Source: Blumeriella jaapii
Lineage: Eukaryota; Ascomycota; Leotiomycetes; Helotiales; Drepanopezizaceae
Assembly (NCBI GenBank): GCA_009599575.1
Contig: VWND01000014.1
Coordinates: 496,001 to 560,000, forward strand
DNA length: 64,000 nt
Reading direction: 5' to 3'
Of the stretch, positions 12,023-22,807 are shown in pieces; positions within the stretch are counted from its first letter, which is position 1, and each line of letters opens with the position of its first letter. The notes below the pieces were generated by a model. That model was not told the origin of the DNA. It made no database searches and saw only the letters and a list, made by a program, of their open reading frames with translations. The position numbers were made by a program, and so were the translations under genes.

Positions 12023-13717
12023 ATGTCTACTCTCACCTCATTCCAAAGTGATTCTATGCCACCGACGCGCCCAAGTACAAACGCATCACTAGCCCCGGGA
12101 AACCTCATCACTTTACCAGGACCAAAAATGATCACTCAGGCCAACAAAGCAGTCTATCGCTCCACATCCGTAGCCGATGACTACACCATCGGCCCTGCGG
12201 CCTGGAGTCGCATAGAAAAGACTCTGTGGAGAAGGGTGTCTGTTAAGTTCAAGTCCTACATGCACCCACGAAGAAGGCTGTTCGGACAAAAGTATCGCGT
12301 CTCGAAGGCCTCGAAGGCCTCCCTCCCTACCAGAAGCGACTCCCGGCAAAGTTTAACTACATCTAGCCCTCTGAACGCAACTCACAACGGGCGTGCTATG
12401 GATGAAGTTGCTTTGCCTTTCTGCAAGTCCTCGACCGTCGTAACCACACTCGAGAACGAAGTAATCAATAACCACCCTGACGGTCTCCGGATAAACCCAG
12501 TGATAACGAGGGCAGCATCACCTTCCCCACAGGCCGGCAAGCCAAACGCCTTCACGGTGGGAGAGGAGGCCCCCGCTGAAGATGAAAGCTGGCAAATCAG
12601 ATGCCGAAAGTTGTACCGTGATAACCATCGGCTTGCCGTCCACCTTCAGGCAATGACTGACGAACTGGCTCACGAGAAAGCTGAACGCTATGAAGAGCGA
12701 CTTAAAGAATGCGAGCAACAAAACAGAGCACTGGCTGCCGAATTCAAACGACTGTCCGTCAAGTACCAGCAGCAACAGGCCCACTCCCATCCGATCCACA
12801 ACGGAAGTCCCAAAGAGCTTCTGGTCAGAGCCCTGTCCAGCAAAACCCAGATCCGCACGATGGAGAGCCGGATCAGGCACTTGACAGCAGAAAAGATTGT
12901 AGCAGAGATGAAAGCTGCGAATGCCAGTGCCCTCTGTGAGCACTGGAAGCAACTGTACACCTTGAAGGATGTTGCGCTTGAAGCGATGAAGTTAAAGCTC
13001 GAGGCCGCCTCGGAGGCTCAGTCGACCAAGCTCACCCTGACTATCCCAGCGCCTGTGCCCGGCCCGCCACCAGCTCCTGTACTCACCGAGCTCTCGGCCG
13101 AGCCACCGAGATTTGCTGCCGGAGATCAACAAGTTGACCAGGCCTCAGCCGTCTCGATTGGGTTGCTGGAATGTGCCGCCAAGGATACCCTCCCACATCT
13201 GGCTGAGCTCGGTCAGCCTGAACAGGTAGACAGCCGAACTTCCTGGCTCTCCGATCTAGATTCTGATTTTGTATCCACCCTCTCACCGGCATCCTCGTTC
13301 GTCCCCCCGTCTTCCCGGGAGACTCACAACAAACCCTACCAAACTTACCAGCCCTACCGCGTCCCCGCCACCACAAATCGATTCTCCAACTCCTCCTCAG
13401 ACATGGCACAATCGCGCGCACTCCAAACGACCTACCAAGCCTACAGGCGCTTCTCGGTCTCTTCCTCGGACATGGTTTCACCAAATTCGCCCTCCACCAT
13501 CACAGAAGGCACACCCTCGGACTTCACCCTCAGTCCCAGGCACGCCGAAGCCGCCTCCAGCTTCGGAACCCTCAGAGCCAATGCAAAGAAAGTGTGTGCA
13601 GTGCATGATATACTGGTGGAGTCGGACAACGTGAGGGATGATGGAGTTATCGAAAGCACTGCAGGAGCTCGAGAAGAAGATGCGGACCTGGCACTCTGGA
13701 TCAAGTTCAACACCTGA
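12023..13717 (+). CDS. Hypothetical coiled-coil protein, single exon
   Basis: I do not recognise a family. The open frame gives 564 residues from the ATG in GCCATGTCTAC; the frame stays open another 72 codons upstream without an ATG. Residues about 190-333 are rich in charged heptad-like sequence (for example TDELAHEKAERYEERLKECE and MESRIRHLTAEKIVAEMKAA), typical of a coiled coil. The region about 75-110 is strongly basic. The last third is Ser/Thr/Pro-rich and holds a loose internal repeat: YQPYR...RFSNSSSDMA followed by YQAYRRFSVSSSDMV. No signal peptide or membrane segment is evident. Long uninterrupted reading, codon-like composition and absence of stops support a real gene; function is unknown, perhaps a cytoskeletal or scaffold protein. 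Confidence 0.75.
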   Translation: MSTLTSFQSDSMPPTRPSTNASLAPGNLITLPGPKMITQANKAVYRSTSVADDYTIGPAAWSRIEKTLWRRVSVKFKSYMHPRRRLFGQKYRVSKASKASLPTRSDSRQSLTTSSPLNATHNGRAMDEVALPFCKSSTVVTTLENEVINNHPDGLRINPVITRAASPSPQAGKPNAFTVGEEAPAEDESWQIRCRKLYRDNHRLAVHLQAMTDELAHEKAERYEERLKECEQQNRALAAEFKRLSVKYQQQQAHSHPIHNGSPKELLVRALSSKTQIRTMESRIRHLTAEKIVAEMKAANASALCEHWKQLYTLKDVALEAMKLKLEAASEAQSTKLTLTIPAPVPGPPPAPVLTELSAEPPRFAAGDQQVDQASAVSIGLLECAAKDTLPHLAELGQPEQVDSRTSWLSDLDSDFVSTLSPASSFVPPSSRETHNKPYQTYQPYRVPATTNRFSNSSSDMAQSRALQTTYQAYRRFSVSSSDMVSPNSPSTITEGTPSDFTLSPRHAEAASSFGTLRANAKKVCAVHDILVESDNVRDDGVIESTAGAREEDADLALWIKFNT

Positions 13718-14434
13718 GAGTAGTCCCGTGTTCCGAGTTTGGTATTGGAGGCAAAGGACTGAAAGCCAGTAGATTGAGAGGTCAACACCACCCCAAGGTA
13801 TTTGAACTAAATGAGTCTGAGTCCAGGTTTATCGTGTTTCGTTTCACATTTCTAGCGGTCAGGCGATTTAGCATGTTTTTGTTTGATTTTTGAAAATACC
13901 CATCTGAGCATTTCACAGCGACTAGTCACTTTCAGAATCTACCAATACAGTTATCTGATCACCATACACTAGTCACTTTTAGAATCTATTAATACGGTTC
14001 TCTGATTATCATATACTAATCCCTCTTAGAACATACCAATACAGTAATCTAATCATCATTTGCTAGTTATTTTTTAGAATTTACTAACACAATTGTCTAA
14101 TCATTTTACACTAGTTAATTTTAAAATCTACTAATACAGTCATCTGAATATCATATACTAGTTATCATTAGAATCTATTAATACAGTCTATCTGATTATT
14201 CTTTCTCTCTCCCCCCCTCTTCAACCTGTTCAGAGGTTTCACTGCCAAGACCACTCACTACCAAGCCACACCTGAGCTCAGTCGGAAGAACGTGAACGTC
14301 GTATTCGATGTCCAGACCACTTCCTTCTTCAATATACACCACAATGACCAACCTCTTGTTGACGAGACACGGAACTGCTGTCCTAAGAAGAACCGGGTAA
14401 AGCGATTCATCAACCCGCGCACCGTACAGTCAAT
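13718..14434. other. Intergenic region containing a minisatellite
   Basis: Sits between the coiled-coil gene and the F-box gene. Besides the 47-bp minisatellite listed separately it has a pyrimidine run near 14203-14220. Short open frames at 14258-14740 on the minus strand overlap the F-box gene and show no domain. Confidence 0.5.
13922..14204. repeat. 47-bp tandem minisatellite, six diverged units
   Basis: Units start with CTAGTCACTTT-like sequence at 13922, 13969, 14016, 14063, 14111 and 14158, so the period is 47 bases with one unit of 48. Each unit continues with AGAATCTACTAATACAG and TCTGAT-like sequence. Copies differ at many positions, mostly C/T and A/G exchanges, so the array is not recent. 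It is more AT-rich than the genes around it. Confidence 0.85.
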
Positions 14435-16931
14435 ATGGCATTCGCGCCGCCGTCGTACCAAGCAGCTGCCTACAGACGGCTTTGGATCATCGTCGCGCCG
14501 TACGTCCACAGCTATGATCTGTACCGGGCGTGTTTGGTCTGTCGCCAGTGGCATCAGCTCTTGCGCCCTTTCTGTGGGGTGATCCGGCGAAGAAGTTTGG
14601 ATTTGACGATGACAACATTTATCGTAGGTCTCGTCCGGCTTCATTCTCTGGCATTCCATGCTCACATGACCAGTAAATCTCACGAGATTTAAACGTCTTC
14701 TCACTCGAACTCGCCTGGAAGTCAGACGTCTAGCACACACACTTCACATCCCGCCAGCGCAGCCCGAGTTCTACGATGGACCTCAGGCAGGGTGGCTGCG
14801 CGATATCCTGGACCGCTTGCCTTCTCTCCAAGCGCTGATCGTCTCCAATCTATCATTCTTCGACCATTCCTCTCTTCTAGAGATCCAACACCGATCTCAA
14901 TCCCATACTACCTACCCTTTGAAACTGCTCATCGCTTCGGACCTAGAAAACACCACCGCGGCGAGCCTGACCACGGCCCTGACATATTTTCCAGAATTGG
15001 TTTATCTAAATCTATCAGCTGCACAGGGAGTGAGGAGCCCTTACGTGCTGAGACAGATCGGGAACTTGACGGAGTTGAGGGTGTTGAAGTTGAAGAGCTG
15101 TGGGCTGAGGGATGATGATATCGATAACTTGAAGTTCTCGAAACGATTTCGCAGTCTGGATGTTAGCTACAATCTTCTCACGGAGAAAGGACTTGCTAAG
15201 CTTTCAGAGAAGCTGTTCTTCACGTCCTCGGCTTCTGTAACTGGTATTAGATACTCAGGAGTTCCTCTACCAACGAAGGTCCTGGCTGAAGGGCTAGATA
15301 CCTTTATCGTGAGGAAGCTGACAAGCGGGGTGGATGGATATTTGAGTGTGGAGGAGGGCATGCCAGCCGCATTTTCTCATCTGGATGTCGCGTCCAATTA
15401 CCTGACAGTGGAGAGTTTGAGCAGATATCTCGGCCGTCACGGCCTTCAACATCTCAACTGCGGGTCTCTGAATCTCAGCCCAAAGCCATACGACAATCGC
15501 TCATCTGGGGCTAGCTCCAGACGCTTCTCTGGCGCACCCGAGATTGAGCTTCTGACTCTAGAAACTGTAACCCACGCGTTCAGAAACTTGACATCGTTGC
15601 GCATTCATCATTCAATCATCACCTCCCAGCCGTTCTCTGGGATACAGGGCTTGATGGGTGGCGAATACTTTGGACTCCAAAGCGAGGATTTGAGCTATGT
15701 ACTAAACTCTGCGGAACGAACTCGACGAGGGGCGTCTCAGCTTGATGGTGCCAGTATCGGCCTTTCGCCAGAGCCTGCAGAGCCTGCAGAGCCCAGAAAT
15801 CATGCTGCTCTTGATCATCCACACAGTCTAACTGCTCAGGTACAGGCTGGTCAACCTGTTGAGGTGGAAGCAGATGACTCGAAGCATATAGCTAGCCCGA
15901 TAATGCTCAAACGGGAAGTCCAAGTGACAGCCACACCAGCTCATAACAAGCATCCAAGCCCTACCGAAGTCCAGACTACGACCGATGGCCATCCGATGCC
16001 CAGAGATTCACGTCTAGACAATGAGTCCGCAGATCATGTTGACTTCAGTAAGCTCAAAATGCCCGACGAGATGAAAGCTCTTGGCACATGCTGGGCAATG
16101 CGAAATACTACAAAAGGGCTTCCTTCACCACCACCGCGCGCTCCTGCCCATCCTCCTCCTTTTTCCGACCCTCCTCCGCCATTCTCGGTTTCACCAAAGC
16201 CTTACAACGTCCCACGAAAACCAATTCCCTCACCTTCTACAAGCTATGCACGTGGTGGCCCCGAACGCTTGCGTTCCACCAGCTACACAAGTCCATCGAC
16301 CTTCTCGGAAATTCTCGTCCACCACCCCCAGCACAGAAGCCCTGGCGCACTCTTCGAGGAAGCAGCACAGCGTCAGCACCGTATCGCAACCCTCGAGCGG
16401 CACCCAGGCCGCTTCAAGCCCTCTCTCCTCCCACACCTCAAATCCCTAACCCTAACTGACGTCCCGTCCATCACCCACCGGCGCACCATCCCCAACACGA
16501 TCGCGCTCTTCATCCAAGAGCTAGCCGAGGAAGAAGAGCTCGCCCGCCTCCAGGAGCTCTCCAGATACGCACCCATGTCGCAAGCACATCCCTCTCGCTC
16601 TCCAACCGCCACGCTGAGGATGAGGTGCCTCGCATTGGAAATAACGTCGCAGCCAGACCGCGTGGCGCCGCCTCGCACCTCGACGGCGCGCGCGAAAAGG
16701 AGCAGCGCCACGTCGTATACCAAGAGCTCGACCGAAGACCCGGACAGCGAGAGCTTCATGAATCGTATCTCGAGCGATTTCAGCTTCTTCCGGGAGGACG
16801 ACGGAGGTTTGCTTGTTAGCGAGGGACGCATCGATCGGCCTGGTCGGCGTCATTGGGTATTGGGCGCGGGGTGGGCGAGGGCGACGGTAGGGGCGAGGGT
16901 GAGGGTGAAGGGAAGGAGGTGGATGTTGTGA
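14435..16931 (+). CDS. F-box/leucine-rich-repeat-like protein with one apparent frame break
   Basis: Likely substrate receptor of an SCF ubiquitin ligase, by family resemblance. Exon 1 is 14435-14623, intron 14624-14673 (GTAGGT...ACCAG), exon 2 begins at 14674. The N-terminus YRRLWIIVAPYVHSYDLYRA followed by LVCRQWHQL is F-box-like. The frame then slips by one missing base near 14556-14565 to continue as APFLWGDPAKKFGFDDDNIY. Exon 2 encodes leucine-rich segments: RLPSLQALIVSNLSFF, FPELVYLNLSAAQGV, LTELRVLKLKSCGLRDDDID, RFRSLDVSYNLLTEKGLA. A long Pro/Ser-rich segment follows, then LKSLTLTDVPSI. The stop at 16931 comes from a GC-rich stretch; a second frame from about 16853 to 17065 (VDVVMELSRVRRSRKADFEM and GYWRGEVRVLREG) looks like the true C-terminus, reached through an intron starting GTATTG at 16857 or another one-base slip. 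Corrected length to 16931 is about 815 residues. Confidence 0.75.
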
Positions 16932-18241
16932 TGGAGTTGAGCCGGGTGCGGAGGAGCAGGAAGGCTGACTTTGAGATGTGGATGAGGGAAGGGCGGTGGG
17001 GGGTTGAGCAGGTGCTGGGGGGGTATTGGAGAGGGGAGGTGAGGGTTCTTAGGGAGGGAAGATGAGATGGTGCTGGATAGGTAGGTAGAGCATATCGTTT
17101 AGACCGATTGCAGGTATCAGAAGTTGACGAGGCAGATCCGCACTATTATTACCTAGGTGCCCCTTTCGGCTCGCTTGGTTTATTCCGTCGCGCATACTCA
17201 AAGACTGCCTTGCCCGAGTCCGCAATATTCACATTCAACGCGTTTCAATTGACAACAGTCAGCATTACCCATCTGAAGAGTTTAAACAGACGGTGAGCGC
17301 CTACTATTACAAGCCAAATTCCTATTTTCTGATGAGCGGGCCATACACGATTTCGTAGAACGAGATGTGGAAGTTTACTTGTATAGACAAGTCGTTTTGC
17401 GGGCGTAAGAGAAAAAGGCTTCTGTTCTATATGGCTACTACTTTAGAAACCTGATGATTCTAGTGAAGACGAAATCGATGCTGCTTCCATTCCATCCATC
17501 CCTTTGGCGAGCCGCAAGCAATTTCCAGAGGAATAGCCGGATCTCATTGTAAACAAATCACACACGCATTCGCTAAGTAACGGCCGTGACTAGCACTAAA
17601 AGAACGTCCAAAAAGAGACCAAAACCAAATCGACACAGAATGAAAAGCCCAAGAGCAATAGAAGTTTGCATAACCCAACCAATCGAAAAGGGCAAAACTT
17701 CTTTAGGAGCCTAGTGAGGACGCAAGGGAAGGGGAAAGCTGGCTCCGTGAAGGGGGTGGTTGGATTTTGGCCCTCGGGTCCAAGGAGAGACGTGCGCGTC
17801 GCCGGAAAGAGAGGCGTTAGTGGGCGGCTAGCCGTTGGGCTCGTGTACGGGATTACGACTACGGGTGGTGGTTTGGTGGGCGTCTTCTTGGTTGTAACAA
17901 CTTGTTTGGGTGGAGTGGGCTGGGCTAGCTAAGTTGATAGATGTCGCGTGTGTGGGCAGGGACCATAAGCTTAGCTTGGTTTATTGCAAGTTTGGATTTC
18001 ATTGCAAGTTTAGATCTGATGGAGCGGCTAGATATCAAGAGCTTCTTTCATCTTGATGTGACGTTCAGAATCTCGTTGACAAGGATTGATGGAGCGATGT
18101 TAACAAAAAGGGGAATGGAACCTTCGGCGCCCGTGTCTACAAGAGAGTCCCCAAGCTCACTTCGATCATCGTAGAGCTAGATTGCATGGCTAGTATCATC
18201 GAGTTGTCAGCTTACTTACGAATTGTTCACTACGGCCTTGC
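16932..18241. other. Intergenic region, no further gene seen
   Basis: The first 130 bases probably hold the true C-terminal codons of the F-box gene (to 17065). Beyond that only short unsupported open frames occur, such as 17666-17932. No repeat or RNA gene was recognised. Confidence 0.5.
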
Positions 18242-19150
18242 TTAGTCTGTCTTGACATTCTTAAACACAGCGATAAAGAACACCCAGACCTCAACTCCAT
18301 GTTCACGTTGAATCGCAAACGTTGCTTCCTCAATTATACTCATAACCCCCATTTGTTCTCTTCCAAAATCTCCCTCTTGAAAATCCTCGCAACCTTTTCC
18401 GAAAGGCACCCATGTTTATCAAAATCTAGTGGTCCTAAAACCAAGTGCGTTATCCCTTTCTGCTTCGAAATTTGTCAGATCGACCGGATCTTCTCCGCCA
18501 AAGTCTTGACGCCTTTCTCCTCGTATTTGCACCGCCAGTCCCACGTCAACTCGTAACACGTTTGCGGCATGCCCGCGATCGAGATGGCATCCATGAAGCA
18601 GCAATCTGACGTGGACATTTCAATGGAGAGACTTTCGCAGAAGAAGTAGATATCGTGCGAGTAGATCGCGGCCTGGGCTGGGAGCGGTTAAAACTCCGGT
18701 TCGAGGGCGGCGTAGAGTGTGCTTCGTATGCAGAGGTTCTCTTGAGGGCCTAGAGTGCCACGCAGAACCCTCCTCCTTTCTTCAGCGCTGACGCTATATT
18801 GAGAGCCGCAATTCTGGCGCGTGGATGAGCCTTGCGCATGACTTGGACGATCTCAAAGATTTCGGACTGGACTATCCGTGTCTTGGGTCGTCAGGGAGGT
18901 TCGAGGAAGGCGCGGATCGCCGTGGCAGACTTGAAGTTGTCCCTGTTCATCAAGAGCGCGATGTCGGCCACGTCGCCAGGCAGATTTGATATGTGGACTT
19001 GACAAACCTTCGCCCGATGAGGACGTCGATTGTGCCGATGGACTGCTGGAAGAGGACCCATAATAAGTAGGCTCGCTGTGCGCAACAACGTTGTTAGATT
19101 TTAGGATGAGGTCAAAGTTGCAGCTGTACTGTACAAGAATTCCACTAACT
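18242..19150 (-). pseudogene. Decayed microbial-type PARG (DUF2263/TIGR02452) gene
   Basis: Relic of a protein with the microbial-type poly(ADP-ribose) glycohydrolase fold. Pieces in order on the minus strand: VCQVHISNLPGDVADIALLM, RDNFKSATAIRAFLEPP, an in-frame TGA, TRIVQSEIFEIVQVMRKAHP, ARIAALNIASALKKGGGF (family motif N-x-A-S-x-x-x-x-G-G-G-F), a frame shift, GTLGPQENLCIRSTLYAALE (family motif around AQEE-L-x-R-x-S-x-L-Y), an in-frame TAA after PEF, AIYSHDIYFFCESL, a TGA after EKIRSI, KGITHLVLGPLDFDKHGCLS and, after a one-base shift in a G run, IIEEATFAIQREHGVEVWVF. The catalytic QEE reads QEN. At least three stops and two or three shifts make a working product very unlikely. The first exon and the original start could not be placed. 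Two stops look like CGA-to-TGA changes, so decay is not of the CpA-directed RIP type. Confidence 0.72.
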
Positions 19151-19623
19151 GTAGATTTAGCTGCCGAATACAAAGAGAGCAGGTTCGCAAGCATCTGTGC
19201 TATGTTGATCGATAATAAGAGAATGGTAGAAAGTCAAGATAACATGTTTCTTTTTCAGCGTAAAGGTATCATGACTACAGAAGATTCCTGTGATAGTCAA
19301 ATGACTTTCCGCGATGCTGGTGTAACCAGCGCCTCCATGCATGGATCCGACGCTCCATTCAGAGGGCAACGAGGCGAAACATTGAGTACAACCAACGAGG
19401 CAAACTGAAATGTATCTGAGGCAGGTCGGCTGAAGCCTAAAAATTGTTCTACATAATGGCCGTCCCCACCCCTCGATCTCAACGTCCTTTCCTTACGACA
19501 TCAACTCTTCCTCCCAATAACTTTGATCGATTTCTTCTTCCAGACTTCGTCAAGCCTCACTTGAGTTATCCACTATCAAAACTTCAGACTATCTTCCAGA
19601 GCAACGCTTTTTTCATTCTGATC
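19151..19623. other. Intergenic region
   Basis: Carries the presumed 5' end of the decayed PARG gene on the minus strand and the upstream region of the next plus-strand gene. The frame of the next gene is open from 19444 but the first conserved-looking residues begin at the ATG at 19624. Confidence 0.45.
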
Positions 19624-21202
19624 ATGGCTTCTTCAGTCTTCTCGGCGACGCTTCAATCCATCACTACAGCAAAGCTCGACGAGCTTTCTAAGAAACGGAG
19701 ACTTTTCGAAGAGAACAAGGCCACCTTGCTTGCTGTTATTGAGCACGAATCTGACCAGATGATTCGGCTACGGAATCTTCTAGCTGGCGTTCGGACATGT
19801 TTTGCGGTGAAGGCAGCATTAAGAGTACGTGTATCAAGAACCGCGATGCATGATGTCAAGTTCATGCTGTCTATCCGATATTATTCGCCCAAAACTGACC
19901 GTTCCGATAGGAGCGGAGTGGTCAATCGGCAAATGATGGCGACTGCAGGTTTCACGATATTGACAGATTCTATCTTGAAGCGATGCTTGAGAATATCGAT
20001 CATTTTCTCGACTTGGCACGCTTTGATCCGTTCGTTTCCTCCAAATTGTTAGCAGATTGGGAGGTTTCACTGACAAAGAAACTTAACCCATTTTTTGAAG
20101 TATCGGGTGAGTAATTCATCTACAACCTTCCATATTTTTCCCAGTCCAACATTAAAGCGTGACTTAAACATATCTACCCTCCGGCTGATTTACAAGAAGT
20201 ATGCCACCTTGTACGGTGATCTGGTCACCGAATGGCTTGGAGCAGATGAGGGTCCCTCCCTCTCAGATACCCCAGAATCCTCCGAGAGTTTCCAGAAAGT
20301 CAAGTCTACTACCAGAGACGAATCGTGTACCACGTGGGAAAAGATGGTCTTCGGTCCTTTTGAGACTTCTCGGATAACTATCTCAGAAGACCTACGGTCA
20401 ATGTTCGGCGAGAACGGTAGCAATCAGAATAAGAACATGCTGCGTTTGATGATAGAGGGACATATCGCTTCTGGTCTGCTCTACGACGAGAAACGAGGAG
20501 CGCCGAAGGATTGCTTGGTCAGCCCAACCGTATTGGACGAGATCGCAGATGTGCTGAACATGCGAATCACATCGTTCTCTACCTCGTCATCGGGAGATAA
20601 AGTTCTGGTTCATCGAAGAAGACATGTCACTGGCACGTACCACGGCAAGATCTCGTCTCTCCAGTCTTATGACCGATAGATCTTGCTAATTTATTTCAGC
20701 CTACATTGACGAAGAGCTACTACAAGCCATTTTCCTCCGGCCCGTCGGCGTGGACTGGTCCGTGTTTTCCAAAAAAGTCTTCGTCGACTTCCCCACTGCC
20801 GACGGGGCTTGGGGATCTCTACGTGACCCGATTTCGCAAGAAAGCATCAAACGAAGAGAATGTCTCTTTGACACTCAAAAGAAGATATGCAATGTTCAGG
20901 CGAAGCGTCAAGCAATTTACAGGTCCGACTTTCTTTTATCTCAATTACCAGATTCGCCCTTCACTGGAAACACCTTAGGAGAGGGAGAAGGAGAGATAGA
21001 TTACGACGTGCCTCAGATGAAACAGACTGCTTATACATCCGCAATTGAATCTCAACGGATGCAGAGTAGTCATCGGCTGCAGGAATACCAAATGCAGCTC
21101 ATGCTTATGGAACAGAAAACCAAAAAACGGCTAATGATGGAAAGACAGCTGCGGGATGAGCAGGAGGGAAACATGCTAAACCATGCACCGCCTCGCAACT
21201 AA
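19624..21202 (+). CDS. Hypothetical protein of a fungal (Leotiomycete-type) family, ends with YQMQLML motif
   Basis: Function unknown. I recall similar proteins in Sclerotinia- and Botrytis-type fungi from the C-terminal motif YQMQLMLMEQKTKKRLMMER and the phrases KYATLYGDLVTEWLGAD, LDEIADVLNMRI and YHAYIDEELLQAI; that recall is not a database result. Exons: 19624-19824, 19911-20099, 20158-20644 and 20700-21202, in phase, giving 459 residues. The second intron (GTATCG donor) is the least certain. The third intron, 20645-20699, starts with GCAAG and ends TTTCAG: a GC-AG intron, needed because the unspliced frame stops and only this junction restores YHAYIDEELL. The protein starts with a charged helical segment (residues about 10-60) and ends in a predicted coiled coil. 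No signal peptide. Related fungal proteins may carry further C-terminal domains that are absent here. Confidence 0.75.
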
Positions 21203-22021
21203 GAACACGACTGGGAACGTGACTATAAGTCCTAGGTTGAAAATTGAAATGACTGTTGTTACGGGGAGTTGACCGAAATCTAAAGCACCCTTTTGTGATT
21301 GGTTAAACAAACAAACATATTACTGTTGTTAAGAATGCAGCGCTGCAGTTTAAATCTTTTCAAAAGATATGAAGATGTGCCAAGTAAAAGCTTTTGATAT
21401 AAAATCAATACTAATTGAAAAAATTGAAGTCACGATTGGAAAAAAAAAAACCTGTTCAACACGTGTGTTCCGGGATTTTGATTCCGTGGTATCGCAGCTT
21501 TTATGTAAAACGTTCAAATCCATTTTACAATCGAACCAAATCGCAAGTTTGGTTTTCCTACGTATATCGTACTGTACAGGTACGTACCAGTATGCTGTTG
21601 TGTACACAGTTACCGAAGTAAGCGAATCATCCGACCGGTCATAGCTGCGCGGTGTTTATTCGAAAGCACTGCACCGCTAAAGAAAAGGTCTCAGTAGATC
21701 CTTAGAATGGGGGTTGTATTTTCTAAAGGTTCTTCTAAAAAAAAGCAAGTTCTAATTCTCGCTAGTAAACAAAGTAGGCACAAATACGCAGCCACAAGTC
21801 GAGCAGGGAAAGAGTCTCGGAAAAGCCTCACAAAAAAACCAAAAAAAAAAAAAAAAACTTAAAGGGAAATGCGTGAGACAGCGAGATCCAATGCGCCATA
21901 GTCCACATATACTCGGCGTTGCCGATGAGTTTTTGTTCCTCGAAATCGCTTCGGCTTGATTGTGGGTTTTCACACACTTTCCATATGCCGCGAAACCCTT
22001 TTTGCCGCCGAGAAAAAAAGG
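21203..22021. other. Intergenic region, no gene seen
   Basis: AT-richer than the genes beside it, with A-runs near 21440 and at 21837-21857. Two overlapping short frames near 21350-21640 lie on opposite strands and neither has a domain. Convergent 3' ends of the neighbours probably fall here. Confidence 0.5.
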
Positions 22022-22807
22022 TTACTCGCAGCGAAAGCCGAGGGTTTTTGTTTGGTACCACGAACAGCTGGAACTAGCCGGCGCGGCCGTCGTCGCCAGC
22101 GGCTGCAGCGGCTGAAGGGCAGCATTGTGTTCGGCTCGTTTCGCTTGCTGGACAACAAATCTCGCCGCCGCGTCGGCGTCCTGGGCGTACGAGCCGTGGG
22201 CTTCAGTGATCTCGTTTTTCCCGTGGCAAACAGGATCGTCATCATGGCAGAAGACCAAAGTCTTGCTCTCTGGGATCGCTCCAAAACCCTCACCCTTCTT
22301 TGGATCGCCGAAGGTCACCGCCGCTAAGATTTTGGTATCGTCGGTGCCGTCCAAGAGTGCCGGGTTGAGTTTCGCTCCCGCTTCATGAACCCCCGTGGCG
22401 CCTGTGCCCCAGCCAGCCAGGATGATTTTGGTCTTGGGGCACTGCTTGTAAATCACCAAGGCCAGGGCTGCCAAATAATCGGATTGACGTTGGGGAAAAT
22501 TCTCCCAGTGTAAATAGGGCAAAGACTGGACGAGGAGTTTGTCTGGTCCGCCGATTAATTCTGCAACTTTGGTGAAGAATGGCGGGCCGATTGGTTCGCC
22601 CAAGTTTTTGAGATCAGTCGTGTCGCCCTCAACTGGATTTGGCGTTGGATTAAATCCTAGTGCATAGACGATTGCATAGTCTCTGCAGACCGGGCGGACC
22701 GGGCCAACATTGTTGTGCTTATAGCCTACTGTTTCCTTCCCGGTAGGCATAGCGTGTGAAACGCCCCAAGTGAGTATAAAAGAGAGCAGCGTAGACGAAG
22801 TCTTCAT
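22022..22807 (-). CDS. Secreted cutinase-family protein lacking the nucleophile serine
   Basis: Single exon, 261 residues, close to the cutinase/acetylxylan-esterase family length. A signal peptide is visible (MKTSSTLLSFILTWGVSHA). Family features: paired cysteines C41 and C123, the nucleophile elbow region KIILAGWGTGATGVHEAG (residues 127-144), FGDPKKGEGFG, and the acid/histidine segment HDDDPVCHGKNEITEAHGSY with D191, C194 and H204. In active cutinases the elbow is GYSQGA; here residue 134 is Gly (codon GGC), so the catalytic Ser is missing although Asp, His and the disulphide cysteines are kept. A serine-to-glycine change needs only one A-to-G transition. It therefore probably cannot hydrolyse esters by the usual mechanism; a binding or decoy role is a guess. 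The C-terminal 45 residues are Ala/Gln-rich and less conserved. Confidence 0.88.
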   Translation of the reverse strand: MKTSSTLLSFILTWGVSHAMPTGKETVGYKHNNVGPVRPVCRDYAIVYALGFNPTPNPVEGDTTDLKNLGEPIGPPFFTKVAELIGGPDKLLVQSLPYLHWENFPQRQSDYLAALALVIYKQCPKTKIILAGWGTGATGVHEAGAKLNPALLDGTDDTKILAAVTFGDPKKGEGFGAIPESKTLVFCHDDDPVCHGKNEITEAHGSYAQDADAAARFVVQQAKRAEHNAALQPLQPLATTAAPASSSCSWYQTKTLGFRCE

